A stretch of DNA of 64,000 bases from Ophiostoma sp. CBS 140.51 (taxonomy: Eukaryota > Ascomycota > Sordariomycetes > Ophiostomatales > Ophiostomataceae). Of this stretch, positions 12,713-21,652 are shown in pieces. Under the pieces are notes generated by a model. It saw nothing but the letters and a program-made list of their open reading frames with translations. It was not told the DNA's origin and ran no database searches. The stretch spans positions 124,001 to 188,000 of the forward strand of contig JANSLP010000014.1 in assembly GCA_029298735.1 (NCBI GenBank). Direction: 5' to 3'. The translations under genes were made by a program, and so were the position numbers. Position 1 is the stretch's first letter. Every line of letters starts with the position of its first letter.

Positions 12713-13474
12713 CTACTCCTTGTTGAAATCTGGCAGCGGCGGCATAAAGGCCATGCCCTCGCGCTTCGCCTTCGCCTTGCCACCGGCCATAGTCGCCTGC
12801 GCACTGCCGTCACTCCGGCCAATGACGCCCTCAGCCGACCGCTCCTGCACATGCTGCCGCAGCATCGCCAGGATCTCGCTGCCCTGCCAGCGCACGGGAA
12901 CGGGACGGTAGGCCGGCTTGAAGGTGCCGACCGTCTGTGCCCACTCGTGTGCGGGACGTTCGCGAATGTTGCTCTCGTCCACTGGGCCCTTCTTGGCCGC
13001 CTCGGCCACTTCTACCTCCTCCTGCGTCACCCAGTAGTAAATGTCCCAGTCGTTCTCGTCGAGGAACCGGTCGTACTGCTCTAGCTGCACGTGTGTCATG
13101 GTCGCCAGGTGTGCCGAGGCAAACGTCGACAACAAAAGATCGGATTCGAGAGTGCCGCGTTTCCGCGATTGGTACAAAAGACGAGCGCGCGTGGTCGCAA
13201 TGTTCTCGCCGACACGGCGCAGGGGTTCAATCCGGAACGTGCCGCCGGGAAGCTCACCCAGTTGCAGCTCGCTGGTGGGCTGGGGGTCAATGGGACCGGA
13301 ACGGTTGACGTCGTCGTTGTGGGAAGCGAGTCTAGTCGAAGACGTCGAGAAGAAGGAAAGAGAGGGAGATGATGTCGGCAATTGCTGGATGCGGCAGGCG
13401 CAGGTGCGGGGTGCGGCGATGGGCAGTGAACGCAGCGCATGGCGCGCCGGCCGGAGAAGTCGTTGAGCAGTCAT
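12713..13474 (-). CDS. sdh5: Succinate dehydrogenase assembly factor 2 (SdhAF2/Sdh5/Emi5), mitochondrial
   Basis: Single exon, 253 residues. The first about 50 residues are Arg/Ser/Ala-rich without acidic residues (MTAQRLLRPARHALRSL), as expected for a mitochondrial targeting peptide. The SDHAF2 domain covers about 85-150 and contains RARLLYQSRKRGTLESDLLL and YDRFLDENDWDIYYW, the hallmarks of the family. The protein acts in the mitochondrial matrix and promotes covalent FAD attachment to the Sdh1 flavoprotein of complex II. The frame is open 25 codons further upstream, but only from a TTG; the ATG at 13474 is the first methionine and begins the presequence. The C-terminal tail (about 180-253) is longer than in yeast and contains a Gly/Lys-rich segment. 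Two E-boxes lie about 380 bp upstream. Confidence 0.93.
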   Translation of the reverse strand: MTAQRLLRPARHALRSLPIAAPRTCACRIQQLPTSSPSLSFFSTSSTRLASHNDDVNRSGPIDPQPTSELQLGELPGGTFRIEPLRRVGENIATTRARLLYQSRKRGTLESDLLLSTFASAHLATMTHVQLEQYDRFLDENDWDIYYWVTQEEVEVAEAAKKGPVDESNIRERPAHEWAQTVGTFKPAYRPVPVRWQGSEILAMLRQHVQERSAEGVIGRSDGSAQATMAGGKAKAKREGMAFMPPLPDFNKE

Positions 13475-14328
13475 TGTGGTTGTGAGGGAGGTTGTGATGT
13501 TGTGAGGGTATAAAAGAACGTTTGGTTTCGAAAGAAAGAACGACGTCAATCACAAGCCGAAATGGATCGGCTCCAAATTTTCGAGGTTGTCGGCTTTTAC
13601 CACCGTTGCCCGCTGAAGGAAGGTACCCTCGGCGGCCCTTAAGTGTCATTGTTAGCGGGCAATGCGCCAACCAGAGCCGTTATTATAAATCCAACTCCAA
13701 CATCGTGGGTCCACGTCGGATGAGAAAAACCGTTAAGCAAAACGAGAAGACAGCAACAACCGCATTGATAGAGTCAACGTCTTCGATGTATTCTTGATAC
13801 TCCTTTTTCGTCGTCATGTTTGTTGGCACCACCTCGACACAATTTGGTCACGTGCGTCACGTGCCGTATATTCACATGCATTAATATAAAGATACAAGTC
13901 AATTCACAAAGGTCAAGTCTCTGTCGATCAAGGATGTAAAAAAAGTAGTTTGCCGTCTTTTCGCGCCTGTTCGTTTCCATAGTATACACTGAAGCAACGC
14001 CCCATCATGTCCCTGGCAGACTGAAGCAGTCTGGCCCCCGTGTAGATGTAAGATATAAAAACAGTCTCGCCGTAGCTGTCGTATGTTGATGTTTTCTTTT
14101 CGTCTTTTGCTCCTCCCTGCTTCGCTTTCAATGTACAGTATATTGAACAGAACCCGTTGCCGCCCTGCGTCTTGTGGACACAATATTTTTTCATGTATAA
14201 ATTAGATAAGTATAAGTAAAGAAGGTCGGTGAATGATGAGGCCCGTAAATGTAAAAGGGTCCGTCCTTGACGTCGGATGTCGTCGAGCCGATTGTAGCCC
14301 GTTCGATAGTCGTCGGGGTCGTTGTCGT
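13475..14328. other. Intergenic: sdh5 promoter and erv25 3' region
   Basis: Holds paired E-boxes at 13849-13863 and A+T-rich DNA toward erv25. No open frame looks like a gene. Confidence 0.6.
13849..13863. promoter_or_regulatory. Tandem E-boxes upstream of sdh5
   Basis: Two CACGTG words (13849-13854 and 13858-13863) start 9 bp apart, about 375-390 bp upstream of the sdh5 start codon. The spacing is close to one helical turn, compatible with two dimers on one DNA face. Factor and function are inferred. Confidence 0.45.
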
Positions 14329-15096
14329 TTAGATGAGATGCTTGGAGCTGTGAGGTGTTAGCAAACATCCACGAAAAGCACATAAAACTCTCCCCATCAT
14401 AAAAACTCACCGGAAGTAGGCCCGCAGGTACATGATCTGCCAGCCCCAGAGACCAATCAGCAGGAACGTCGTGCCGAAGCCGAACCACTTGACACGCGTG
14501 TTGGTGCTCTCGTTGGTGTCGCGCAGCTTCTGCTCGCGCAGACGCAGGTACTCCATTTCACCGACAATCTCGTTGAGCATCTCCTCGATGCGCCGCAGCT
14601 CAGTCTCGACGGGCTTGAGCTTCTCGTTGGCCTGGATGGCGGCCCAATCCTTGGCGTCGGCGCCAATGTCGACGTCGAGCTCAATGTGGCGGAAGTTGTC
14701 GGCGCCGCCACGGTGGGCGAGGTTGTTCTCGAAGCAAATGTCGAAAGCAGCGTCCGCGTGCGACGTAAAGACAGTGCGCTTCTCGCCAGCAATGTCCTTG
14801 GCCCGGCCGTACTCGTTTCCGACAGCATCCTTGATCTATTTTGTACGTTAGTAAAAGCTGTCTCCCAGAATGCCATCCATCTGCCTGCAGCGACTTACAT
14901 GCATGTTCACGACCTGGCCGTCGCCCTTGTTTCCGCCAACGGTCGCAGTCACAACGACGAGCGTGTCCCGGGTGACAAAGTTGCGTATGCAGCGCGGGTG
15001 GCCGTTGGTCGGGTGCAGGTCGAACTTAAGGGCCTGGCACGCCGTCGCGAGCAGAACGAGGCCATACAGGCCTTGCCGCAGTGTCTGGGGAAGCAT
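14329..15096 (-). CDS. erv25: p24-family cargo receptor Erv25 (Emp24/GP25L/p24 delta)
   Basis: Minus-strand exons 14899-15096, 14411-14835 and 14329-14347 encode 213 residues, the usual Erv25 length. A signal peptide (MLPQTLRQGLYGLVLLATACQA) precedes the GOLD domain starting LKFDLHP, with Cys pair HPRCIRNF and FDICFENN. A coiled coil (about 140-180, RRIEEMLNEIVGEMEYLRLRE) is followed by one transmembrane helix (WFGFGTTFLLIGLWGWQIMYL) and the short cytosolic tail RAYFRSKHLI. The tail carries the aromatic and terminal hydrophobic residues used for COPII/COPI sorting. The protein cycles between ER and Golgi in p24 hetero-oligomers. The last exon is 19 nt and encodes only SKHLI plus the end of the preceding Arg codon; omitting it would remove the expected tail end. 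Confidence 0.95.
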
Positions 15097-15826
15097 TGTG
15101 AAGTCGAGAAAGAAGGAAAAGAGAAAGAAAGGGGGTGGAACAAAGAAAGGTCGAGTCGAGGACAAAAAGAAAAGGGCCCGGGTCGAGGATCGCTAAAAAG
15201 CTTCGGTCAGTCGTCGAATCGGTCGTCGAAAAACACTCGCACGATAGGAGATGTCGAGATGCGAAAGGGGGGAATCGAGTTCGTGATGTTCGAATTTCGA
15301 GATTAGGAAAAATTGGCCCAGAACGAGAGAACTGAACACCTCACACTGCACTACAAGTCGCGTTTCCCCTTCGTGCACCAGCTGCTCCTTCCCTCCCTGG
15401 CCACCCCCTGTCTTCCCCCAATCAAGCTCCTAGAAAGACCCGCTCCAGGAAGAAAACCCGTGTCCACAGCTGGCGTGCCCGCCCCTGAGTCGTGCCTTTG
15501 GCTCCCTAGCCAATCAAGGGAGGCGCCAATGGTTACAGAGGTCAACTAGAAGTCGCGACCAAGCTCTTTTATCAGCACGTGACAAGGCGCCAAACCGAAT
15601 CGGACAAGCCAAAGCCAAACCAAGACTGCCGCTGGCGAACTTCAATGTTTTTCGTAGCAAGCAAGCAAGAGCCACCGACGCCATCTGAACATCGACCCGC
15701 GAAAAGCTTCATTTTTGCCATTGCAAGTTCGGCGCACTCTGGATTGCGGCACCCACCCTTTCCCGATCGACAGCCACCGACACAGAAATCCGACCAGGCA
15801 CGACTGTACAGTCACCCGCCGTCAGA
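15097..15826. other. Divergent promoter region erv25 / U1-C
   Basis: 730 bp between two start codons pointing apart. It contains GCTCCTTCCC at 15384-15393, a CCAAT word near 15511 and an E-box GCACGTGAC at 15575-15583. No gene seen. Confidence 0.65.
15576..15581. promoter_or_regulatory. E-box in the erv25 / U1-C divergent promoter
   Basis: GCACGTGAC, about 250 bp upstream of the U1-C start; the same 9-mer recurs upstream of cdt1 (51186-51194). Function inferred. Confidence 0.4.
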
Positions 15827-16966
15827 ATGCCTAGATGTAAGTCGAAGCGTCCCCGTCCCATCCTTGCTTCATGATGTCCATCTGCTAACTTTTGCATCCA
15901 GTCTTTTGTAAGTAATTCCACGAGGTAGCCTTGCTTCCAACGATATCCTCGCGTGCGCGCGACTTCCTCCGACCTCTTCTCCCCCGGCTTTATACTAACA
16001 CACACCCTCCCAGGCGATTACTGCGATGTCTACCTCACCCACGACTCGATGAGCGTGCGCAAGGCCCACAACAGCGGCCGTAACCACCTGCGCAACGTCG
16101 TCGACTACTACCAACGTGAGTCTTCCTCTTCCTCTAGCAACAATGCGGCGCGTATGTCTACGGCTTCTGCTTCTGCTGCTGCTGCTGCTGCTGCTTCCTT
16201 TGGCTATCTGGGCAGGGACAGCGGCCGCAACAACTACAACTACGGACGCGCTCCTAACAAACGACTCTTCCGGCAAACAGAAATCGGTCACGAAAAGGCA
16301 CAATCAGTTATTGACTCCATCACCTCTTCCTACGCCGCCGAGGGTCAGGCCCATGCGAACCCCATGCTCCCCCACAACCAGCCCGGCTACGCCGCCGCAC
16401 AGGCCCGTTTCGGTGGCGCAGGTCGTCCAGCTTTTATGAACGGCGGAGGCCCGCCCGGTGGTCCTCGCGGCATGCCGATGCCGCCTTCTTTTGGCGGTGC
16501 CGGCGGTCCTCCTGGCGCACCTGGTGCTGGCGCTCCCGGTGTACCTGGCGTCGGCGGCCTGCCCATGCCACCACACTTTAACTTCCCCGGAGGCATCCCG
16601 CCACCGATTCCACCACCAGGCAGCGGTCTGCCGCCTCCACCTGGAAGTGCAGCTTTTGGTGGTGGTGCTCCAGGTGGCCCTGGTGGTGGGCGTGGTTTCC
16701 CCATCCCACCACCGCCCATGTTCGGTGCGAACGGCGCGCCAGGCGGTGTTCCGCCTCCCGGTGCACCAAACGGCATGCCGTTCCCCTTCCCGATTCCTCT
16801 GCCAGGTCAGCCCGGTGCACCACCACCCAACTTCCCCGGTTTCCCTGCCGGTATGCCGATCCCTGTTCCTGGCCAGCCAGGCTTCCCGCCGATGCCGCCG
16901 CCGCAGTTTATGCAAGGTGCGGGTGCTAGTGGACCGCCCGGCCCTCCCGGTAGCGACAGACGATGA
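15827..16966 (+). CDS. yhc1: U1 snRNP protein C (Yhc1/SNRPC)
   Basis: Exons 15827-15836, 15902-15907, 16014-16115 and 16281-16966 encode 267 residues. The spliced N-terminus MPRFFCDYCDVYLTHDS can only be formed with a 6-nt exon (TCTTTT) flanked by AG and GTAAGT. The zinc finger is C2H2 type: Cys6, Cys9 and, after VRKAH, His24 with His30 (NSGRNH). Helix LRNVVDYYQQIGHEKAQSVIDSI follows. The C-terminal two thirds is Pro/Gly/Met-rich low complexity, usual for U1-C. In the U1 particle this protein stabilises pairing with the 5' splice site and starts spliceosome assembly. Intron 3 (16116-16280) is 165 nt, in frame and stop-free, so retention would insert 55 Ser/Ala-rich residues into the helix region. 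Confidence 0.93.
16163..16195. repeat. CTG-rich trinucleotide tract in U1-C intron 3
   Basis: About eleven CTG/CTT triplets inside the in-frame intron; if retained they would be read as Ser/Ala codons. Confidence 0.8.
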
Positions 16967-17740
16967 CAGAAGGCCAGCTGGTAATGTCAAGTCTTTCTTC
17001 TGTGCGTTTGTTTAATCTTGTTGTACGATTTTGTTCTGTTATGATTTTTGCCTATTTTCCCCAGCTTGCGTTTGTACATATAATTGGTCTACTATTATTG
17101 CTCTTGTCTCGCGTGGAGAAAGGTTGGGAAACAGACATTTACGGCGTTTACGGGAAATTCAAAACTTGGGTCTTCACGGTCTATATAGCTGTATCTTGTA
17201 ATAAAAATACCCTGATAAATTGCAGTTTCATGGAAAGAAGGTAGTATTTGTTCAAGCAGTGTCTATGGAAACAATTGTGATATATGAGAGCAAGCATAGG
17301 TTGTCCTTTTTTGGAAGTTGGACTGTGGGAAGATATGGAATCAAGTGCAACATGAGACAGTAAAAGCAAAATATCGTTTGTCATCGCAAGACCGGATTTG
17401 GTAGGTGCAAGAAAGTTCGTAGGCATAACACGTAAAGTACGCTGACAAGAATACATATATATGGAAGACCAAAAATGGAAGAAAGACAACAAAACTCCTA
17501 GCCAGGCAAAGCTGACCGTCCAAAAGAATGATATAAAAAAAGAAGTAGTTCGCCATATGGTTTGTCGTGATATGTCGGAGAGCATCATAAGCTGAACAGG
17601 ATATAAAAAATATGTGCAAAAAAGAAGATCAAATATCCGTCGTGACAAGGAGCATTATAGAACAAAAAATGAAGAAAAAAAATGAAAGAACGAAAACAGA
17701 CGTTGCAATCATAACATTCGTGAAGATCAATAGCAGTCTC
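16967..17740. other. Convergent 3' region of U1-C and the 1303-residue gene
   Basis: A+T-rich, with AATAAA-like words near 17200 and no convincing open frame. A hydrophobic minus-strand frame at 17181-17648 is compositionally poor and was not accepted. Confidence 0.6.
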
Positions 17741-20700
17741 TCAACTCACTTGAGCTTGTGTAAAGGCATCGCGGTAGTTGGTCCGGCGAATCACCTCGCC
17801 GACACCATCCCGGACCTCCTGAGGCCCGCTGATTTTTTGCCGCAGCTCGTTGCTCCGCTTCTCGCGACGCCGTTCGATAAACCGCCGTGGGATCGTGTGC
17901 GGGCCGTACTCACCAATCTTGTCGCCCAGACCAAGATTGGGAAGGATCTTCATCGGTCTTCTCTCTTCACCGGCGGCAGCGCCGGTCACCTCATCTTCAT
18001 GTGCCAAGTTGTTGTTGTTTGTGGTGGGGGCGGCATTGATGTAATCATCAGCACCAGTGTGGCTGTAGTAATTGTTGCTGTCGCTCAACTCGTAGCGCTT
18101 CTTCCTGCTCAATGAGGGACTACGCCAGAACTTGAACTTGCGGCTGCCATGACGTTCGGGCGCTGTGTAGGGCCGCTGGATGCCCGGTGCAGAATATTCG
18201 CCAAGAGACTCGGTGCTGCCGTGGTGCTTGACAACACGCAAGTTACCGCTGGGAGTGCGGCGAACGGTGCGGCGATCGAGAGTTTCATCGCCCGTGGCAG
18301 GGTAGAAATCGTCTGCACGATTGACGGGAAGGATGGCAAATGTCCGCTTCATCCGCATGCTTAGGCTTCTCCGCGGGGCACGGGGGCGGTTGTCAATGGG
18401 TGGGTACCGGTAGGTCTCGTCCTCATCGTAGTCGTGATGGTAGTCGTCGTCGTCATCATAGTCGTCCATTTGCTGGGAAGCCGGTCGCCAGAACGGGTGA
18501 AGCTTGTCTTCTTCCGCAGGCCGGTCCATGTCAAAGTCGATACTTCTGCGTCTATCAACGGACTCTGAGCGGCGGATGGCAAACGCCCTCCTTGACGCAT
18601 CTCTTGTCAGTGAGAGAGTACGTGTGAGAAGACCACCACTCCGGCTTGCTGATGGACCGTAGTCGGTTCGGGCTGTACTGCGGCCACGGCCGAGAGCATT
18701 GCGCAGAACCACAGATACACTGCGCCGGCGACGGGGTCTGCCGTCAGTGACCCCGGCTTCCTCAAAGTAGTTACCCATATTCCGCTCCTGCTCGGTTGCC
18801 GGCGTCAGACCCGACGGTGTAGCCGGAATGAAGTTGATCGCAGGCGGTACGGGTGGAGCGCGAGGGTTCCGCAGGGGAGAATCGACGTCGTCGAGTGAGA
18901 ACAGCTGCTGGTGGGAGGGAGTCACAGGCATGTCTTCTGCGGCATCATGATCAGTCTTTGTTATTCTGGGTCGGTCAGGCGGCGGCGCAGAGACTGAGCT
19001 TGGAGTAAGGGCTGATGCAAACTCAGATGCTGGAGAGGATTCTTGCTTCGACGAGCTCGGTCCCGTGTCATCCGTCAAGCGGTCGGGCTGCGAGTCGTCC
19101 GAGCAATCCGACGGCCGGTTGGAGTGGTCTACAACAAGCACCGAGGTGTTCTGATGGGGATAGATGTTCACAGCCAGTGCCTCAGACACCTCTGCATGAG
19201 AGTGGTGAGTTGTTGTCGTCTCAACGGATACCATCGAGAAAGGCGTATTGTGCGGAGACAGGTGACGGGAAGAGTAACGGTCCACATGCCGATCCAGGCT
19301 CGATCTCGGGTCGAGATGGTTGGGGTGGTCGTAGTTGTTATCGTCACCGTGAATGTTGTCCAGGTCGTTCTTCTGAGCATCCTCGTGTCTCTCTTCGCGC
19401 TTGTCAGCGGGCCGATGAAGGACTGTCTGTTGTTCTGTGGCAGAGTTCCGCTCAATCCGAGTATCACAGAGCAAGAGACTCTCAGAACGCTGAGCATCCT
19501 GGTTCGCGAAAACTTCATTCTTGGCAGTAGGCTGTTCAGGCTCCACAGCATGCTCAACTTGTTGAGCCGGTTTGGCTGCCGGGCTTGGGTCTCTGACATT
19601 GAACTCAGCGCCAGGCTGCGCTTTCTCTTGGTCCTTAAGGCGAGCCCTCAAAATTGCCGAATGCGCGTGAACACTTTCAGCAGTCAACGATCCGCTCCGT
19701 GATACGTTGCGGCTTGTTGGGGCTGAAAGCGATGACGACCGTTTTGGGATGGTGGGTGGGAAGTCAATCGTGCGTTGATCGCCTGGTGCAGAACCATCGC
19801 GTGCAAAGCTGTTCCGAGTAGATCCTTCAGACTCCGAGTACGCCCTGCTTCTCCGGCTGCGCTGGTCTATGTACGGAGACACCTCTCTGCTTTTTGAGAA
19901 TTGGGAGAGCGGCGCAGAATGTAAGCTCTGGCTTCTCTTTGACCTGCGACTGCTGGTTGACCGAAGGGACGGCTCCCGGCTGGTGGATCTAACAGATGAC
20001 AGACGGCTGGGGACAACAATAACGGGAATGCCTCCTGCCTTCCAAATCTCACGCCTGGCGCTTCGGCTCGAAACACTGTTCATGCTGGTCGTGGAAACAA
20101 TACTATCGTGTCCATTGCTGTTGAAACGTCCACCGTTCGGACGACGCTGTCTCGTTGTCTCATCAACTAACGAAGTGGCCGCAGAACTTGTGGCGGGGGA
20201 CAAATCGAGGCCCGAGTCACGAAGCGTGACTTGTTTCTTGACGTGCCGAAGAGTCCTCTGCCGTTGTGGGGGAGTGCCAACCAAGACAGCCTCGACAACA
20301 GCAGACACTGTCGATTTCGAGGAAGCAGACGCAGTCGAAACACGTGCGCCTCTATCGTTTGTCGAAAGAGATGTGGCCGGCGCCATTTGTGCGACAATTG
20401 GCGCAGCAGAAGCCAGTGGCTGCTCACGATTCTGCCCAACCGGCAGGCGCTGTTGTTGACTCTGGCTTTGCTGGCGTTTATGTTGCCGTTGTTGACGCTG
20501 CGGTTGCTGTGTTGGCGGCTGTTGTTGCTGCACTGACCGTTGCGCTTGTGGTTGTGTCTTCGGTTGGTCGATGCTTTCGTTGGGAGATGGAAATGTCAAT
20601 ATTCTCTGTGGCAGCGACATGGTCCGGAGGGCTTTTGTTGCATTTGTCGGCGTCACTGTCACGTCTTCAATGACTTCGTTTCGAGGAAGTGGCCCCGTTG

Positions 20701-21652
20701 CATCCCGATTTGAAGTTCGGCGGTGTCGCACAGCAACATTCCGCTGGAGATTATCGTCCCATTCCTGGCCAACATCCTCACTGCTAGAGCCCCACTCGCC
20801 ATCAAAACTAACAAATTCACGTTTTGATTTGGGTGTGATGCTCTCCTCGGGGCTGGACTCCAGGCCTAGACCCAGGCCCACAACCTTCGGCTGGCGCTTC
20901 TTCGGTGTCTCATCTTTCTCGGCCACGAGGTGACGAACCGTGCTCTCGGATGTCCGCTCCGAGATGGGAGCAGGGCGCAAAGATGCAAAGCTGTCCTCGT
21001 TGTCGGACGATGACGATGACGGGTTTTCGCGAGCGGTTTTGAAAGATGCCGTTCTAGAATCAGCAGTGCTTTTTGACATATTGCGGTCCCGGAGAGGCGG
21101 TCGCACGGCTGGCCCCTTTGGGCGCAGATCGTGCTGGATGACGTGGGGTGGGGTGACGTCAGGTGTCGGCGGGCTTAGCTGCTTGGTCGGAGTCGTGGGC
21201 AGTGCCGGCTTCAGTTGGATATCTTCAGCGCTCCGTTCCGGACTTTGGACATAAGTTGCACTGGATGGCAGTGCGGAGTAGGTGGCTGAGGAGTTGCGCG
21301 AGTGCGCTGGTGGTGTTGGTGGCAAGTCGGGGCCGTTACCCAGAGTCTTGGGGTATTGCTTCTTTGTCCGTGGGCTAGATTGTTGTGGGGAGATGATGGA
21401 CGCGTCGTCGGATTGGCCGCCAACGGCTGAAGATGCGACTGAATTCGCCAGAGCCAGCCCGGCTTTTTTCGACGTTGCTAAAGAACGTGGGCCCCGTAGA
21501 CTGGCATACGAGGCGTCTTTTCTGGGATGAGGAAGCACCTTGTGCTTTTTGAAGAGGAGCTGGTGGCTCGAGGAAGACGGCCGTGATGAAGGTGGTGACT
21601 CTCCATCATCTGTGGCCGCCGTTGCAGGCGCGGTTGCAGGCGGCGGTCTCAT
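17741..21652 (-). CDS. Large disordered Ser/Arg-rich protein, function unknown
   Basis: Single frame of 1303 residues from an ATG at 21650-21652. No domain is recognised. The N-terminus carries a short ordered-looking segment (KKHKVLPHPRKDASYASLRG), then Ser/Pro-rich DNA-encoded disorder, a Gln-rich block (about 370-420), clusters of SRRSKRS/RSxS motifs, and a C-terminal third with repeated basic-Ser motifs (RRRRSVSVVLRNALGRG, RRSLSMRMKRTFAILP, KFKFWRSPSLSRKKRYEL) that look like kinase targets or membrane/RNA-binding patches. An acidic Asp/Tyr run follows YDDDDDYHHDYDED. The strict maintenance of frame over 3.9 kb shows it is real. A GTGAGT donor-like word overlaps the last codons before TGA, so a short extra 3' exon is possible. 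Likely a fungal-specific conserved hypothetical protein; regulatory or cell-polarity roles would be speculation. Confidence 0.85.
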   Translation of the reverse strand: MRPPPATAPATAATDDGESPPSSRPSSSSHQLLFKKHKVLPHPRKDASYASLRGPRSLATSKKAGLALANSVASSAVGGQSDDASIISPQQSSPRTKKQYPKTLGNGPDLPPTPPAHSRNSSATYSALPSSATYVQSPERSAEDIQLKPALPTTPTKQLSPPTPDVTPPHVIQHDLRPKGPAVRPPLRDRNMSKSTADSRTASFKTARENPSSSSSDNEDSFASLRPAPISERTSESTVRHLVAEKDETPKKRQPKVVGLGLGLESSPEESITPKSKREFVSFDGEWGSSSEDVGQEWDDNLQRNVAVRHRRTSNRDATGPLPRNEVIEDVTVTPTNATKALRTMSLPQRILTFPSPNESIDQPKTQPQAQRSVQQQQPPTQQPQRQQRQHKRQQSQSQQQRLPVGQNREQPLASAAPIVAQMAPATSLSTNDRGARVSTASASSKSTVSAVVEAVLVGTPPQRQRTLRHVKKQVTLRDSGLDLSPATSSAATSLVDETTRQRRPNGGRFNSNGHDSIVSTTSMNSVSSRSARREIWKAGGIPVIVVPSRLSSVRSTSREPSLRSTSSRRSKRSQSLHSAPLSQFSKSREVSPYIDQRSRRSRAYSESEGSTRNSFARDGSAPGDQRTIDFPPTIPKRSSSLSAPTSRNVSRSGSLTAESVHAHSAILRARLKDQEKAQPGAEFNVRDPSPAAKPAQQVEHAVEPEQPTAKNEVFANQDAQRSESLLLCDTRIERNSATEQQTVLHRPADKREERHEDAQKNDLDNIHGDDNNYDHPNHLDPRSSLDRHVDRYSSRHLSPHNTPFSMVSVETTTTHHSHAEVSEALAVNIYPHQNTSVLVVDHSNRPSDCSDDSQPDRLTDDTGPSSSKQESSPASEFASALTPSSVSAPPPDRPRITKTDHDAAEDMPVTPSHQQLFSLDDVDSPLRNPRAPPVPPAINFIPATPSGLTPATEQERNMGNYFEEAGVTDGRPRRRRSVSVVLRNALGRGRSTARTDYGPSASRSGGLLTRTLSLTRDASRRAFAIRRSESVDRRRSIDFDMDRPAEEDKLHPFWRPASQQMDDYDDDDDYHHDYDEDETYRYPPIDNRPRAPRRSLSMRMKRTFAILPVNRADDFYPATGDETLDRRTVRRTPSGNLRVVKHHGSTESLGEYSAPGIQRPYTAPERHGSRKFKFWRSPSLSRKKRYELSDSNNYYSHTGADDYINAAPTTNNNNLAHEDEVTGAAAGEERRPMKILPNLGLGDKIGEYGPHTIPRRFIERRREKRSNELRQKISGPQEVRDGVGEVIRRTNYRDAFTQAQVS

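Noticed and set aside
15953..16013. Start of U1-C within intron 2
   Set aside because: It would delete MPRFFC and the first zinc Cys; a spliced start restores the family N-terminus.
17181..17648. Hydrophobic minus-strand frame after the 1303-residue gene as an extra exon
   Set aside because: A GTGAGT/TTCAG pair could join it, but the Phe/Ser/Leu-rich peptide is typical of A+T-rich 3' UTR.
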